64,000 bases of DNA, from the NCBI RefSeq assembly GCF_009498735.1, contig NZ_ML762425.1, positions 150,011 through 214,010 of the forward strand, written 5' to 3'. The stretch is from Gracilibacillus oryzae (GTDB lineage Bacteria > Bacillota > Bacilli > Bacillales > Amphibacillaceae). This document shows, piece after piece, positions 27,379 through 37,285 of the stretch. The notes below the pieces were generated by a model that made no database searches, was not told the origin of the DNA, and saw only the letters and a program-made list of their open reading frames with translations. Numbering within the stretch: position 1 is the first letter of the stretch; each line of letters opens with the position of its first letter. The position numbers and the translations under genes are program-made.

Positions 27379-27647
27379 AAAATGAAGAATCTTATCGAAA
27401 AAAGGCAGTTGCTTTAAAATATGAACAAGACAGTGAAGCGCCGAAAGTAACTGCTATTGGAAAAGGGAATGTAGCAGAAAATATAGTAAAAAAAGCTATG
27501 GAAAGTAATGTTCCAATCCAATCAGACCCGTCTTTAGTCACATTATTATCTGAATTAGAAATTAATCAGACAATTCCTGAAGAACTATACCAGGTAGTTG
27601 CAGAAGTATTTGCCTATATTTATCAGATAGATAAAAAAATTAAATAA
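27375..27647 (+). CDS. ylqH: YlqH: stand-alone FlhB C-terminal domain homologue
   Basis: 90 residues. K-K-A-V-A-L-K-Y-E-Q-D-S-E-A-P-K-V-T-A-I-G aligns with the segment of FlhB just after its N-P-T-H cleavage site (A-I-A-L-K-Y-D-E in the flhB of this window). It ends V-A-E-V-F-A-Y-I-Y-Q-I-D-K-K-I-K, close to the FlhB end A-E-I-L-A-Y-V-Y-R-V-Q-K-K-I-K. It lacks the membrane part and the cleavage motif. Such free FlhB-C proteins (FhlX type) can partly substitute for the cleaved FlhB tail in some bacteria; whether this one does is inference. Confidence 0.88.
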   Translation: MKNEESYRKKAVALKYEQDSEAPKVTAIGKGNVAENIVKKAMESNVPIQSDPSLVTLLSELEINQTIPEELYQVVAEVFAYIYQIDKKIK

Positions 27648-27663
27648 TATTCTTTGTGATCAG

Positions 27664-27693
27664 AGCTTTCCTTATAAAAAGGAGAGCTTTTTT
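27664..27693 (+). terminator. Intrinsic terminator after ylqH
   Basis: AGCTTTCCTT pairs with AAGGAGAGCT (one G-U pair), followed by TTTTTT. It separates ylqGH from sucCD. Confidence 0.85.
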
Positions 27694-27790
27694 AAAATTT
27701 TGGTCTATAATAATTCCTGTATCTAATGACAATAAAAGGAAAGAAGGATGTGTTGGATAGAAAAATGTCTGATTAATGAAATTATTTTTG

Positions 27791-27820
27791 TGGACAATGA
27801 CTCCCCTTTTTTTATACAAT
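27791..27820 (+). promoter_or_regulatory. Candidate sigma-A promoter of sucCD
   Basis: TGGACA (27791-27796) and TACAAT (27815-27820) are separated by 18 nt (or TATACA at 16 nt). The start codon of sucC is 36 nt downstream of the -10 element. The match is reasonable but not decisive. Confidence 0.45.
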
Positions 27821-27855
27821 GAGATTGCAGTAATTAATTGATGGGAGGATGAAAG

Positions 27856-29022
27856 ATGAATATTCACGAGTATCAAGGCAAAGAGATTTTGCGCAAGTAC
27901 GGTGTTGCTGTTCCGAATGGTAAAGTTGCTTTTACAGTCGAAGAAGCTGTTAAAGCATCAGAGGAACTCGGCACAGATATTTCTGTCGTAAAAGCTCAGA
28001 TTCACGCTGGGGGAAGAGGTAAAGCAGGCGGTGTGAAAATAGCTAAAAATATCGAGGAAGTCCGTACATATGCAGATGAGATTCTAGGTAAAACGCTTGT
28101 AACACATCAAACAGGTCCAGAGGGGAAAGAAGTAAAGCGTTTACTAATTGAAGAAGGCTGTGACATTAAACAGGAATATTATATTGGTCTGGTATTGGAC
28201 CGCGCTACTTCCCGAGTGACAATGATGGCTTCAGAAGAAGGCGGCACAGAAATAGAAGAAGTTGCTGCTGAAACACCAGAAAAGATTTTTAAAGAAGTAA
28301 TAGACCCTATTACAGGGTTACTGCCATATCAAGCAAGAAGACTGGCTTTTAACATTAATATTCCAGAAGAATATTTGTCGAAAGCGGTTAAATTCATGAT
28401 GGGGTTATACCAGGTTTTTGTCGAAAAAGATTGCTCTATCGCAGAAATTAATCCATTAGTAACAACTGGAGATGGTGAAGTGTTAGCACTTGATGCCAAG
28501 CTTAACTTTGATGATAACGCATTATTCCGTCAAAAAGATATTGTAGAATATCGCGATCTGGAAGAAGAAGATGAAAAAGAAATTGAAGCATCGAAATATG
28601 ATTTAAGCTATATTGCACTTGATGGAAACATCGGCTGTATGGTAAATGGTGCAGGTCTGGCCATGGCAACAATGGATATTATTAAACATTATAATGGTGA
28701 TCCTGCTAACTTCCTGGATGTAGGGGGCGGTGCGACAGCTGAGAAGGTCACGGAAGCCTTCAAAATTATTCTGTCAGATAAGAATGTCAAAGGTATTTTT
28801 GTCAACATTTTTGGTGGAATTATGAAATGTGATGTTATTGCAGAAGGTGTTGTTCAAGCAACGAAAGAGGTTGGCTTAACTATACCATTAGTAGTACGCC
28901 TTGAAGGTACAAATGTTGATGCAGGGAAGAAGATTCTAGCTGACTCTGGATTGAATATTACACCAGCTGAGTCTATGGCAGATGGTGCTGAACAGATTGT
29001 CGCACTAGTAAATGAAGCATAA
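27856..29022 (+). CDS. sucC: Succinyl-CoA synthetase beta subunit (ADP-forming)
   Basis: 388 residues. The ATP-grasp N-terminus starts [22 protein letters not shown] with the basic loop [13 protein letters not shown]. The ligase domain has [11 protein letters not shown] and D-V-G-G-G-A. With SucD it interconverts succinyl-CoA and succinate with substrate-level phosphorylation, so the organism has at least this part of the TCA cycle. Strong site GGGAGGATG; sucD follows after 44 nt. Confidence 0.98.
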   Translation: MNIHEYQGKEILRKYGVAVPNGKVAFTVEEAVKASEELGTDISVVKAQIHAGGRGKAGGVKIAKNIEEVRTYADEILGKTLVTHQTGPEGKEVKRLLIEEGCDIKQEYYIGLVLDRATSRVTMMASEEGGTEIEEVAAETPEKIFKEVIDPITGLLPYQARRLAFNINIPEEYLSKAVKFMMGLYQVFVEKDCSIAEINPLVTTGDGEVLALDAKLNFDDNALFRQKDIVEYRDLEEEDEKEIEASKYDLSYIALDGNIGCMVNGAGLAMATMDIIKHYNGDPANFLDVGGGATAEKVTEAFKIILSDKNVKGIFVNIFGGIMKCDVIAEGVVQATKEVGLTIPLVVRLEGTNVDAGKKILADSGLNITPAESMADGAEQIVALVNEA

Positions 29023-29066
29023 TTAAGCTGAATTTACCTAAATCAGGAAAAGGGAGGATCCGTTAC

Positions 29067-29969
29067 ATGAGTGTATTTATTAACCAAGATACGAAGGTGC
29101 TTGTCCAAGGAATAACAGGTTCTACAGCACTATTTCATACAAAACAAATGGTAGAGTATGGTACGAAAATTGTTGGTGGTGTTACCCCTAAAAAGGGTGG
29201 TACCGAAGTTGAAGGTATACCTGTATTCAATACAGTACAGGAAGCAGTAGAAAATACTGGTGCTAACGCTTCTGTTATTTACGTACCAGCTCCATTCGCA
29301 GCTGATGCGATTATAGAAGCGGTAGATGCAGAGCTTGATCTGGTAATTTGCATTACAGAACATATCCCGGTAATGGATATGGTAAAAGTAAAACGTTATA
29401 TGGAAGGTAAGAATACTAGATTAGTAGGACCAAATTGTCCTGGAGTAATCACACCTGAGGAATGTAAAATAGGTATTATGCCAGGGTATATTCATAAAAA
29501 AGGTCACATTGGTGTTGTTTCACGTTCCGGTACACTTACTTATGAAGCGGTACATCAATTATCGGAAGCAGGTTTCGGGCAATCTACTGCTGTAGGTATA
29601 GGCGGGGACCCTGTTAATGGCACTGATTTTATCGATGTGTTAAAAGCATTCAATGAAGACCCTGAAACCGAAGCAGTCATGATGATCGGTGAAATAGGTG
29701 GTACAGCAGAAGAAGAAGCTGCAGAATGGGTAAAAGCTAATATGACAAAACCGGTTATTGGCTTTATCGGTGGTCGTACAGCGCCTCCAGGGAAGCGTAT
29801 GGGTCATGCTGGTGCCATTATTTCTGGTGGGAAAGGTACAGCAGAAGAAAAGATAAAAGTCATGAATAATTGCGGAATAAAAGTTGCAGAAACCCCATCT
29901 GTAATGGGCGAAACAGTCATTAGTGTCTTAGAAGAAAAAGGCCTTATTGAAAAGTGTAAAACACATTAA
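29067..29969 (+). CDS. sucD: Succinyl-CoA synthetase alpha subunit
   Basis: 300 residues. The N-terminal CoA-binding Rossmann domain has [13 protein letters not shown] and the C-terminal domain carries the phosphohistidine site in [11 protein letters not shown]. The ribosome-binding site is AGGGAGGA. It forms the catalytic heterodimer with SucC. A GNRA-capped hairpin follows the gene. Confidence 0.98.
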   Translation: MSVFINQDTKVLVQGITGSTALFHTKQMVEYGTKIVGGVTPKKGGTEVEGIPVFNTVQEAVENTGANASVIYVPAPFAADAIIEAVDAELDLVICITEHIPVMDMVKVKRYMEGKNTRLVGPNCPGVITPEECKIGIMPGYIHKKGHIGVVSRSGTLTYEAVHQLSEAGFGQSTAVGIGGDPVNGTDFIDVLKAFNEDPETEAVMMIGEIGGTAEEEAAEWVKANMTKPVIGFIGGRTAPPGKRMGHAGAIISGGKGTAEEKIKVMNNCGIKVAETPSVMGETVISVLEEKGLIEKCKTH

Positions 29970-29976
29970 ACTAATT

Positions 29977-30006
29977 GGAAGAGGTAAGCGAAAGCTTATC
30001 TCTTCC
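29977..30006 (+). terminator. GAAA-capped hairpin after sucD
   Basis: GGAAGAGGTAAGC (29977-29989) pairs with GCTTATCTCTTCC (29994-30006), with one G-U pair and a GAAA tetraloop. No U tract follows (ATATAAAAAGG), so it may protect the sucCD mRNA 3' end rather than terminate, with read-through to dprA. Confidence 0.6.
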
Positions 30007-30027
30007 ATATAAAAAGGATGGGAAGCG

Positions 30028-30906
30028 GTGGAACAAATAAGTTGGAGATTAGTCCATTTGCAGCAAATTGACAGTATCTCAAGAAAGCTATTATGGAAAG
30101 TGTTACACAAAGATCCCGAATTAAACTCTGTTTATCAATGGACAAATGATGATTGGATGTTATCATTTGATATCAAGTTAGAACGTGCACAGATGATTAA
30201 AAGCATGTTAGCAGATAAAGAATTACAGCGTAAAATTGTCAAGCAAGCAAGTAAATATAAGATTGTCACTATCTTTGATCCGGAGTATCCAGAGCAACTC
30301 AGAAATATTCCAGATCCACCTTTCGTGTTATATATGGTAGGAAATAGTTCTCTATTATCCCACACACCCAATATAAGTGTAGTAGGGACAAGGTATCCCT
30401 CTGAACATGCAAAAACCGTCATGAACCGTCTTTTAAGTCCCATATTAAAAGATAACTGGCTTATAGTCAGTGGTATGGCAGTTGGTGTAGATGGATTTGC
30501 ACACGAATTAGCTTTGGCCAATAATGCTCCAACTATAGCAGTTTTAGGAAGTGGATTTGAGCATATTTATCCCAGAAGACATCTTCCATTGTTCAAGGAA
30601 ATTATTCGTCATGGTTTAGTGATCTCCGAATATCCTCCACATATTACCCCTCAAAAATTCCACTTTCCTGAAAGAAATCGAATTATTAGTGGTTTAACAT
30701 TTGGAACACTTGTGGTTGAAGCGAAAACCAAAAGCGGCTCGTTAATTACTGTAGATCAGGCCTTAGAGCAAGGGAAAGAAGTATTTGCTGTACCAGGATC
30801 AATCTTGAGTAAAACCAGTGAAGGTTGTCATCAGCTGATACAAGATGGTGCAAGATTAGTCCAGACAAGTGAAGACATCACAAAAGAATGGCATGACAGA
30901 GGATAA
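30028..30906 (+). CDS. dprA: DNA-processing protein DprA (Smf)
   Basis: 292 residues with a GTG start after AAGGATGGGAAG. The Rossmann-like DprA domain has S-V-V-G-T-R-Y-P, S-G-M-A-V-G-V-D-G-F-A-H, V-L-G-S-G-F-E-H-I-Y-P and F-P-E-R-N-R-I-I-S-G-L. It loads RecA onto incoming single-stranded DNA in transformation. In this family the second position of the first motif is more often S-x-R; here it is G-T-R. Full length, so competence may be possible. The order sucD-dprA-topA is that of B. subtilis. Confidence 0.96.
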   Translation: MEQISWRLVHLQQIDSISRKLLWKVLHKDPELNSVYQWTNDDWMLSFDIKLERAQMIKSMLADKELQRKIVKQASKYKIVTIFDPEYPEQLRNIPDPPFVLYMVGNSSLLSHTPNISVVGTRYPSEHAKTVMNRLLSPILKDNWLIVSGMAVGVDGFAHELALANNAPTIAVLGSGFEHIYPRRHLPLFKEIIRHGLVISEYPPHITPQKFHFPERNRIISGLTFGTLVVEAKTKSGSLITVDQALEQGKEVFAVPGSILSKTSEGCHQLIQDGARLVQTSEDITKEWHDRG

Positions 30907-30953
30907 ATCATTATTAGAAAATAGAAATATTTGGTGACTATCTATTAATTTGT

Positions 30954-30983
30954 TTGACAAATAATATAAAAGTATTTCATAAT
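30954..30983 (+). promoter_or_regulatory. Candidate sigma-A promoter of topA
   Basis: TTGACA (30954-30959), an 18-nt spacer and CATAAT (30978-30983), about 110 nt upstream of topA in an otherwise gene-free 189-nt gap. It is a good match except for the first base of the -10 element. Confidence 0.5.
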
Positions 30984-31095
30984 AGGGAAGATTTATCAAT
31001 AGAATTATGGAATACAGTATAAATGATTAGCAGTTCAAATATTTTAGGTATATATCAATTTATAGAAGAGAGCGGCCTCTTGGGAGGGTTTTATT

Positions 31096-33174
31096 ATGGC
31101 ACAATATCTAGTTATCGTCGAATCACCTGCTAAAGCAAAAACAATTGAAAGATATTTAGGGAAAAAATTTAAAGTTAGAGCATCTATGGGACATGTTCGT
31201 GATTTGCCAAAAAGTCAAATGGGTGTCGATGTTACCAATCACTTCGAGCCAAAATATATTACGATTCGTGGAAAAGGACCTGTATTAAAAGATTTGAAGA
31301 CAGCAGCTAAAAAAGCCGATAAAATATATCTTGCAGCCGATCCCGATCGTGAAGGAGAAGCAATAGCATGGCATTTAGCGCATAGCTTAAACATAGATTT
31401 AGATTCAGAATGTCGAGTGGTATTTAATGAAATCACAAAAGATGCCGTTAAGGATTCATTCAAACACCCTCGCAAAATTAATATGGATTTAGTTGATGCC
31501 CAACAAGCCAGAAGGATCCTGGACAGACTTGTCGGCTACAATATAAGCCCATTACTATGGCAAAAAGTGAAAAAAGGGTTAAGCGCAGGCCGGGTTCAAT
31601 CAGTCGCTGTGAAAATGATCATGGACAGGGAGAATGAGATTAAAAACTTCAAACCTGAAGAATATTGGAGTATTACTTCTAACTTTACAAAAGACAGTCA
31701 AACTTTTGAAGGTAATTTTTATGGTGTGGATGGCAAAAAAAGAGCGCTCAAATCAAAAGAAGATGTGGATCAGATATTATCCAAACTGAAAGGCAATCAG
31801 TTTAACATTGAAAAAGTGAATAAAAAAGAACGCAAACGAAATCCTTCTCCGCCTTTCACGACTTCTTCACTTCAACAGGAAGCTGCAAGGAAGCTGAATT
31901 TCAGAGCAAGAAAAACCATGATGGTAGCCCAGCAATTATATGAAGGAATTGATCTGGGAAAAAGAGAAGGTGGAATTACTGGTTTAATAACATATATGCG
32001 TACAGACTCAACCAGAGTTTCTGCAACAGCTCAAGGTCAGGCAAAAGAGTATATCGAACAGAATTTCGGGAAAGAGTATCTTGGTATAAACAAACAAGCA
32101 AAGAAAAGTGAAGGTGCTCAAGATGCTCACGAGGCAATCCGTCCTACAAATGCAGTAAGAGACCCACAATCCTTGAAGTCTGTACTATCACGAGATCAGT
32201 TAAGACTTTATAAGCTTATTTGGGACCGTTTTATTGCAAGTCAGATGGCATCTGCAGTAATGGACACAATGACTGTTCATTTAATGAATCAAGGAGTCGA
32301 ATTCAGAGCAAACGGATCAAAAATTAAATTTAAAGGATTTATGCGAGTTTATACAGAAGGCAGTGACGACCAAGAGAAAAAAGAAGATAAATGGCTGCCG
32401 GAATTAACAGAAGGAGAAATAGCGAAAGCAGAAAAAATTCAGCCAAACCAGCACTTTACACAACCGCCTCCTCGCTACACGGAAGCACGATTAGTAAAGA
32501 CGATGGAAGAACAAGGTATCGGCAGACCATCAACATATGCGCCTACTTTGGATACAATACAGCGGCGCGGCTATGTTGCATTAGATAACAGACGGTTCGT
32601 ACCAACTGAATTAGGGGAAATTGTGATTAAATTAATTGAAGAGTTTTTCCCTGAAATAATTGATTTAGCCTTTACTGTTAAAATGGAAGGCGATTTAGAT
32701 GCAATTGAAGATGGCAAAACAGAGTGGGTTTCTATTATAGACCAGTTTTATCAAGGGTTTGATAAAAGATTAGAAATTGCGGAAAAAGAAATGGAAAAAG
32801 TAGAGATAAAAGATGAACCAGCAGGTATTGATTGTGAAAAATGCGGACATGAGATGGTATACAAGATGGGGCGGTATGGAAAGTTCCTTGCATGCTCCAA
32901 TTTCCCTGACTGCAGAAACACAAAACCTATTCTGAAGGAAATCGGCGTAAAATGTCCTGAATGTAAAGATGGAAACATTGTGGAACGAAAGACAAAAAGA
33001 AAACGTGTTTTTTATGGTTGCGATAATTATCCTGAATGTGAATTTATTTCCTGGGATAAACCTGTCGGCAGGAACTGTCCAAAATGTGATACCATGTTAG
33101 TTGAGAAAAAAACAAAGAAAACAGTACAAGTACAATGCCCTTCCTGTGATTACAAAGAAAAAGAGCAAAGCTGA
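31096..33174 (+). CDS. topA: DNA topoisomerase I
   Basis: 692 residues, as in B. subtilis. The N-terminal Toprim domain starts [13 protein letters not shown] and has [14 protein letters not shown]. The active-site Tyr is in [12 protein letters not shown]. Three C-terminal zinc-finger segments follow: C-x2-C...C-S-N-F-P-D-C, C-P-E-C...C-D-N-Y-P-E-C and C-P-K-C...C-P-S-C. It relaxes negative supercoils. In B. subtilis trmFO (gid) is next; it is absent here. Confidence 0.98.
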   Translation: MAQYLVIVESPAKAKTIERYLGKKFKVRASMGHVRDLPKSQMGVDVTNHFEPKYITIRGKGPVLKDLKTAAKKADKIYLAADPDREGEAIAWHLAHSLNIDLDSECRVVFNEITKDAVKDSFKHPRKINMDLVDAQQARRILDRLVGYNISPLLWQKVKKGLSAGRVQSVAVKMIMDRENEIKNFKPEEYWSITSNFTKDSQTFEGNFYGVDGKKRALKSKEDVDQILSKLKGNQFNIEKVNKKERKRNPSPPFTTSSLQQEAARKLNFRARKTMMVAQQLYEGIDLGKREGGITGLITYMRTDSTRVSATAQGQAKEYIEQNFGKEYLGINKQAKKSEGAQDAHEAIRPTNAVRDPQSLKSVLSRDQLRLYKLIWDRFIASQMASAVMDTMTVHLMNQGVEFRANGSKIKFKGFMRVYTEGSDDQEKKEDKWLPELTEGEIAKAEKIQPNQHFTQPPPRYTEARLVKTMEEQGIGRPSTYAPTLDTIQRRGYVALDNRRFVPTELGEIVIKLIEEFFPEIIDLAFTVKMEGDLDAIEDGKTEWVSIIDQFYQGFDKRLEIAEKEMEKVEIKDEPAGIDCEKCGHEMVYKMGRYGKFLACSNFPDCRNTKPILKEIGVKCPECKDGNIVERKTKRKRVFYGCDNYPECEFISWDKPVGRNCPKCDTMLVEKKTKKTVQVQCPSCDYKEKEQS

Positions 33175-33187
33175 TCCAAATCATCAT

Positions 33188-33223
33188 GAGCTTGTTATCC
33201 AACACGGTTAACAAGCTCTTTAT
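33188..33223 (+). terminator. Intrinsic terminator after topA
   Basis: GAGCTTGTTA (33188-33197) pairs with TAACAAGCTC (33209-33218), then TTTAT. It closes the topA transcript 13 nt after the stop. Confidence 0.8.
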
Positions 33224-33319
33224 CATCATGCAGAGAAGCGTGGGTTTATAATAGGAAGAAGATGGGTATCAATAAGTAATGTGATAATTATGAAAATTCC
33301 GACAAATCAATGAAATAAT

Positions 33320-33348
33320 TTGATCTTAAAGAGTTAATGTGATAGTAT
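33320..33348 (+). promoter_or_regulatory. Candidate sigma-A promoter of the xerC-hslVU-codY operon
   Basis: TTGATC (33320-33325), a 17-nt spacer and TAGTAT (33343-33348), 26 nt upstream of the xerC start. Spacing is ideal and the hexamers are moderate matches. Confidence 0.5.
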
Positions 33349-33374
33349 TTTTAAGCATTTAGAGGTGCGTAGCA

Positions 33375-34283
33375 ATGCAACAATTTAACAAGGAATGGCT
33401 TCTGTTTTTAGATTATTTAAAAATTGAACGAAATGCTGCTATTAAAACAATCGAGATTTATCAAAAAGATATCGAGCACTTTTTATTATATGTAAACAAT
33501 GAGAATATTAATAAGCTGAATAATGTGAATTATATTACTGTTAGAAATTATCTAACAATATTATATGCTCAAGGATTGACAAAACGGTCTGTAAGCAGAC
33601 ATATTTCAGCATTAAGAAGTTTTTATAAAATATTAGTCCGAGAAGCGGTAGTAACCAGCAACCCTTTTACGCAGATCTCATTGCCAAAGCAAAGTTATCC
33701 GATCCCGCAGTTCCTTTTTGATGAAGAAATGGAAAAATTGTTAGCGGCCAATGAATTAGAAACACCTTTAGGGAAAAGGAATCTGGCGATACTAGAGTTA
33801 CTGTATGCAACAGGCATAAGAGTCAGTGAATGTGTACAATTAAAGATAGAAGATGTTGATCTGGATCTGCATACAGTATTAGTTCTTGGCAAGGGGAGCA
33901 AGGAAAGATACGTCCCATTTGGAACATTTGCTAAAGATTCGCTAAATGATTACATAACATATGGGAGAACCCAGTTGATAGGGAGACATAGCAATCCTCA
34001 AAATTATTTGTTTCTCAATGCAAAAGGAAACCCGCTAACAGCAAGAGGAATACGAGTGGTTTTAAATAAATTAGTTCAGAATGCAGGGTTAACAATTGAT
34101 TTACATCCTCACAAATTAAGGCACACATTTGCAACACACCTTTTGAATAATGGGGCAGACTTAAGAGCAGTTCAGGAATTGCTCGGCCACTCCCAATTAT
34201 CATCGACACAAATATATACACATGTGACAAAAGACCGGCTTAGTCATGTTTATAAAAATGCTCATCCACGAGCAAATAAATGA
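33375..34283 (+). CDS. xerC: Tyrosine recombinase XerC (CodV)
   Basis: 302 residues. The N-terminal SAM-like core-binding domain is followed by the catalytic domain with Arg in Y-A-T-G-I-R-V-S-E, Lys in L-G-K-G-S-K-E-R, the H-K-L-R-H-T-F-A-T-H motif, L-G-H-S and the Tyr nucleophile in Q-I-Y-T-H-V. With XerD/RipX it resolves chromosome dimers at dif. It is the first gene of the codV-hslV-hslU-codY operon, so it is a housekeeping recombinase, not a mobile-element integrase. Confidence 0.96.
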   Translation: MQQFNKEWLLFLDYLKIERNAAIKTIEIYQKDIEHFLLYVNNENINKLNNVNYITVRNYLTILYAQGLTKRSVSRHISALRSFYKILVREAVVTSNPFTQISLPKQSYPIPQFLFDEEMEKLLAANELETPLGKRNLAILELLYATGIRVSECVQLKIEDVDLDLHTVLVLGKGSKERYVPFGTFAKDSLNDYITYGRTQLIGRHSNPQNYLFLNAKGNPLTARGIRVVLNKLVQNAGLTIDLHPHKLRHTFATHLLNNGADLRAVQELLGHSQLSSTQIYTHVTKDRLSHVYKNAHPRANK

Positions 34284-34296
34284 GGAGGAATGAAGA

Positions 34297-34836
34297 ATGG
34301 GACAATTCCATGCAACAACAATATTTGCTATCCAGCATAATGGTCAATCAGCAATGTGCGGGGATGGTCAAGTAACATTAGGAAATCAAGTGATCATGAA
34401 ACATTCAGCGAAAAAAGTAAGAAGAATATATAAAGATCAAGTATTAGCTGGGTTTGCCGGATCTGTTGCTGATGCATTCACATTGTTTGAAAGCTTTGAG
34501 GCAAAATTAGAGAGTTATGACGGGAAACTGTCTCGTGCTGCAGTTGAATTAGCGAAAGATTGGCGAAACGATAAATATTTGAGGAAGCTAGAAGCGATGT
34601 TAATTGTGATGAATAAAGAAGAATTACTTCTAGTGTCAGGAACAGGTGAGGTAATTGAACCAGATGACGGCATTTTAGCAATTGGTTCAGGTGGTAACTT
34701 TGCGTTAAGTGCTGGAAGGGCTTTAAAGAGAAATGCAGCTAATTTATCTGCTAAAGAAATTGCAAAAGCATCACTGGAAATAGCTGGCGAAATTTGTGTA
34801 TTTACAAACAACCAGTTGATTTTAGAAGAGTTATAA
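34297..34836 (+). CDS. hslV: HslV (ClpQ/CodW) peptidase subunit of the HslUV protease
   Basis: 179 residues, proteasome beta-type fold. [15 protein letters not shown] and A-I-G-S-G-G-N-F-A match the family. The N-terminus reads [10 protein letters not shown]: it carries the short extension of Bacillus ClpQ, but residue 2 is Gly where B. subtilis has Ser. Thr7 aligns with the N-terminal catalytic Thr of E. coli HslV. It partners with HslU encoded 18 nt downstream. Confidence 0.96.
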   Translation: MGQFHATTIFAIQHNGQSAMCGDGQVTLGNQVIMKHSAKKVRRIYKDQVLAGFAGSVADAFTLFESFEAKLESYDGKLSRAAVELAKDWRNDKYLRKLEAMLIVMNKEELLLVSGTGEVIEPDDGILAIGSGGNFALSAGRALKRNAANLSAKEIAKASLEIAGEICVFTNNQLILEEL

Positions 34837-34854
34837 GAAAGTGGAGGGATTTTT

Positions 34855-36252
34855 ATGTCGATCAATCTAACACCCAGACAAATTGTTGAGAAGTTAGATC
34901 AATACATAATCGGTCAACAACAAGCAAAAAAAGCTGTAGCTGTTGCCTTAAGAAATAGATTCAGAAGAATGCAATTGGACGAAAGTTTAAGGGAGGAAAT
35001 AGTACCAAAGAATATTTTAATGATCGGCCCGACAGGTGTGGGGAAAACGGAAATTGCCAGAAGACTTGCGAAGCTGGTTGGTGCTCCATTTATAAAGGTA
35101 GAAGCAACCAAATATACAGAAGTCGGCTATGTGGGAAGAGATGTAGAATCAATGGTTCGGGATCTGGTTGAGACAGCTGTACGTTTAATGAAAGAAGAAG
35201 AGATGGAAAAAGTGAAGGAAAAGGCAGAGGAAGCTGCTAATAAACGGTTGGTTCAACTTCTAGTACCAACAAAGAAAAAACAGTCACAAACCAAAAATCC
35301 ATTTGAGATGTTCTTAAATACCAATCAGCAAAACACTTCTGATGAAGAAACGGAGGAAGACGATTCAGAAGATATCAAAATGAGACGATCTCAAAAGAAG
35401 AAATTATTAGACATGGGGGAACTTGAAGATAATATAGTTACCATCGAAGTAGAGGAAAAAAGTTCTTCCATGTTCGATATGCTGCAAGGTTCCGGTATGG
35501 AACAAATGGGAATGAATATGCAAGATGCACTGGGCAATATGTTTCCTAAGAAAAAGAAAAAAAGAAAAATGAAAGTTTCAGAAGCGAGAAAAATATTAAC
35601 ACAGCAGGAAGCACAAAAACTAATAGATATGGATTTTGTAACACAAAAAGCTGTGGAGAGGGCAGAACAAACAGGTATAATTTTCATTGATGAAATCGAC
35701 AAGGTTGCCGTAAAACAGGAAAATGGGGCAGCGGTTTCTCGTGAAGGAGTACAACGCGATATTCTGCCAATTGTGGAGGGCTCCTCTATTGTAACGAAAT
35801 ATGGACCAGTGAAAACAGATCATATGTTATTTATAGCAGCCGGGGCCTTTCATATGGCAAAGCCTTCGGACCTTATTCCGGAGTTACAGGGAAGATTTCC
35901 AATTCGAGTAGAGTTTGAAAAGCTGAGTGTTTCCGATTTTGAACGGATACTAGCAGAACCGTCAAATGCTTTGTTAAAACAGTACAAAGCTTTAATAGAA
36001 ACAGAAGGAATTACCATTGAATTTGATCAGAAAGCAATCAGAAGAATTGCCGAGATAGCATTTGAAGTAAATCAGGACACTGATAATATAGGTGCAAGAA
36101 GGCTTCATACCATATTAGAAAAATTGTTAGAAGAATTATCATTCGAAGCATCAGAAATTGGGGTTGGAAACATCCCGATTACCGAAAATTATGTGAATGA
36201 AAAGCTAAAATCCATTGCGAAAAATAAAGATTTAAGTCAGTTTATTTTATAA
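34855..36252 (+). CDS. hslU: HslU (ClpY/CodX) ATPase subunit of the HslUV protease
   Basis: 465 residues. The AAA+ N domain has Y-I-I-G-Q and Walker [11 protein letters not shown] long charged I domain with M-rich and K-rich stretches spans about residues 110-240. Walker B is I-F-I-D-E-I-D-K and the arginine-finger region is [11 protein letters not shown]. The C-terminus ends in F-I-L, the part that docks in HslV. It unfolds substrates and feeds the HslV dodecamer. Confidence 0.97.
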   Translation: MSINLTPRQIVEKLDQYIIGQQQAKKAVAVALRNRFRRMQLDESLREEIVPKNILMIGPTGVGKTEIARRLAKLVGAPFIKVEATKYTEVGYVGRDVESMVRDLVETAVRLMKEEEMEKVKEKAEEAANKRLVQLLVPTKKKQSQTKNPFEMFLNTNQQNTSDEETEEDDSEDIKMRRSQKKKLLDMGELEDNIVTIEVEEKSSSMFDMLQGSGMEQMGMNMQDALGNMFPKKKKKRKMKVSEARKILTQQEAQKLIDMDFVTQKAVERAEQTGIIFIDEIDKVAVKQENGAAVSREGVQRDILPIVEGSSIVTKYGPVKTDHMLFIAAGAFHMAKPSDLIPELQGRFPIRVEFEKLSVSDFERILAEPSNALLKQYKALIETEGITIEFDQKAIRRIAEIAFEVNQDTDNIGARRLHTILEKLLEELSFEASEIGVGNIPITENYVNEKLKSIAKNKDLSQFIL

Positions 36253-36267
36253 AGGTTGGTGATTAAT

Positions 36268-37044
36268 ATGAGACTCCTTGAAAAAACGAGGGAGATTAAT
36301 GCAATGCTGCAGAAAGCAAAAGGAAAGTCTGTGAATTTTACCGATATGTCAAAAACGTTACGGGACGTTATCGAAGCAAATGTTTTCATTGTAAGCAGAA
36401 AAGGCAAGCTGCTTGGATTTGCTATTAACCAGCAAATTGAAAATGACAGGATGAAAAAGATGTTAGAAGAAAGGCGCTTTCCGGCTGAATATACCGAGAA
36501 TTTGTTTAATATTACAATGACAACTACAAACCTTGATATTAACAGTGAATATACTGCTTTTCCTGTTGAAAATAAGGAATTATTTCAATCAGGTTTAACA
36601 ACAATAGTCCCAATCATCGGTGGTGGTCAACGGTTAGGAACACTAATCTTAAGCAGATTCTCAGAAAGTTTTGAAGATGATGATTTAGTGCTGGGAGAGT
36701 ACGGGGCAACAGTAGTTGGAATGGAAATTCTTCATGAGAAAACAGGTGAAATTGAGTTAGAAGCAAGACGAAAAGCGGTTGTTCAGATGGCTATCAATTC
36801 ATTATCCTACAGTGAATTGGAAGCAATTGCTCATATTTTTAAAGAGCTTGGCGGAAAAGAAGGTTTACTTGTAGCAAGCAAGGTTGCTGACCGAGTCGGT
36901 ATTACCCGCTCAGTCATTGTGAATGCACTTCGCAAATTAGAAAGCGCCGGTGTAATTGAATCACGATCAGTGGGAATGAAAGGAACATATATTAAAATCC
37001 TCCATGATAAATTTTTAAAAGAATTAAATCAAATACAGGGATAA
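36268..37044 (+). CDS. codY: GTP- and branched-chain amino-acid-sensing global repressor CodY
   Basis: 258 residues (259 in B. subtilis). The start is ATG 36268 with AAAGGTTGGTGA upstream; an in-frame TTG at 36256 is rejected. The N-terminal GAF domain binds isoleucine/valine. The C-terminal winged helix-turn-helix has [24 protein letters not shown]. CodY represses stationary-phase genes and, in B. subtilis, the adjacent fla/che operon. It is followed by a terminator that ends this operon. Confidence 0.98.
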   Translation: MRLLEKTREINAMLQKAKGKSVNFTDMSKTLRDVIEANVFIVSRKGKLLGFAINQQIENDRMKKMLEERRFPAEYTENLFNITMTTTNLDINSEYTAFPVENKELFQSGLTTIVPIIGGGQRLGTLILSRFSESFEDDDLVLGEYGATVVGMEILHEKTGEIELEARRKAVVQMAINSLSYSELEAIAHIFKELGGKEGLLVASKVADRVGITRSVIVNALRKLESAGVIESRSVGMKGTYIKILHDKFLKELNQIQG

Positions 37045-37049
37045 GTAAT

Positions 37050-37085
37050 AAGAAGCATGCTAATTTTCAGCATGTTTCTTTTATT
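37050..37085 (+). terminator. Intrinsic terminator after codY, loop overlapping a CodY-box-like sequence
   Basis: A 12-bp stem runs from 37050 (AAGAAGCATGCT) to 37080 (AGCATGTTTCTT) with a 7-nt AATTTTC loop and a following TTATTTTG. The loop plus right arm (37062-37076) matches the CodY consensus at 12 of 15 positions. Confidence 0.85.
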
Positions 37086-37201
37086 TTGCCTAAATAGAAC
37101 TTTCGACTCACTTTTTACATAAAAATACATTTATGGGTATAGGCTAAAAGAATCAATCGACATTTTTTTGTGTAATTTTGTTGAAATATGACAAATAGTC
37201 A

Positions 37202-37230
37202 TAGACACAAATTAGTAATTGATTTACAAT
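37202..37230 (+). promoter_or_regulatory. Candidate sigma-A promoter of the fla/che operon
   Basis: TAGACA (37202-37207), a 17-nt spacer and TACAAT (37225-37230), 56 nt before the flgB start. In B. subtilis the operon is read mainly from a sigma-A promoter in the same place. I did not find a convincing sigma-D promoter (TAAA-N15-GCCGATAT) in the 240-nt codY-flgB gap. Confidence 0.6.
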
Positions 37231-37285
37231 ATTCGATGTGAGTATGAATTTTATGACGGTTTTTGTAAAAATGGAGGTAAAAAGT

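Noticed and set aside
33375-34283. Tyrosine recombinase as a sign of an integrated element
   Set aside because: Its position as first gene of the xerC-hslVU-codY operon and its sequence identify the housekeeping XerC/CodV.
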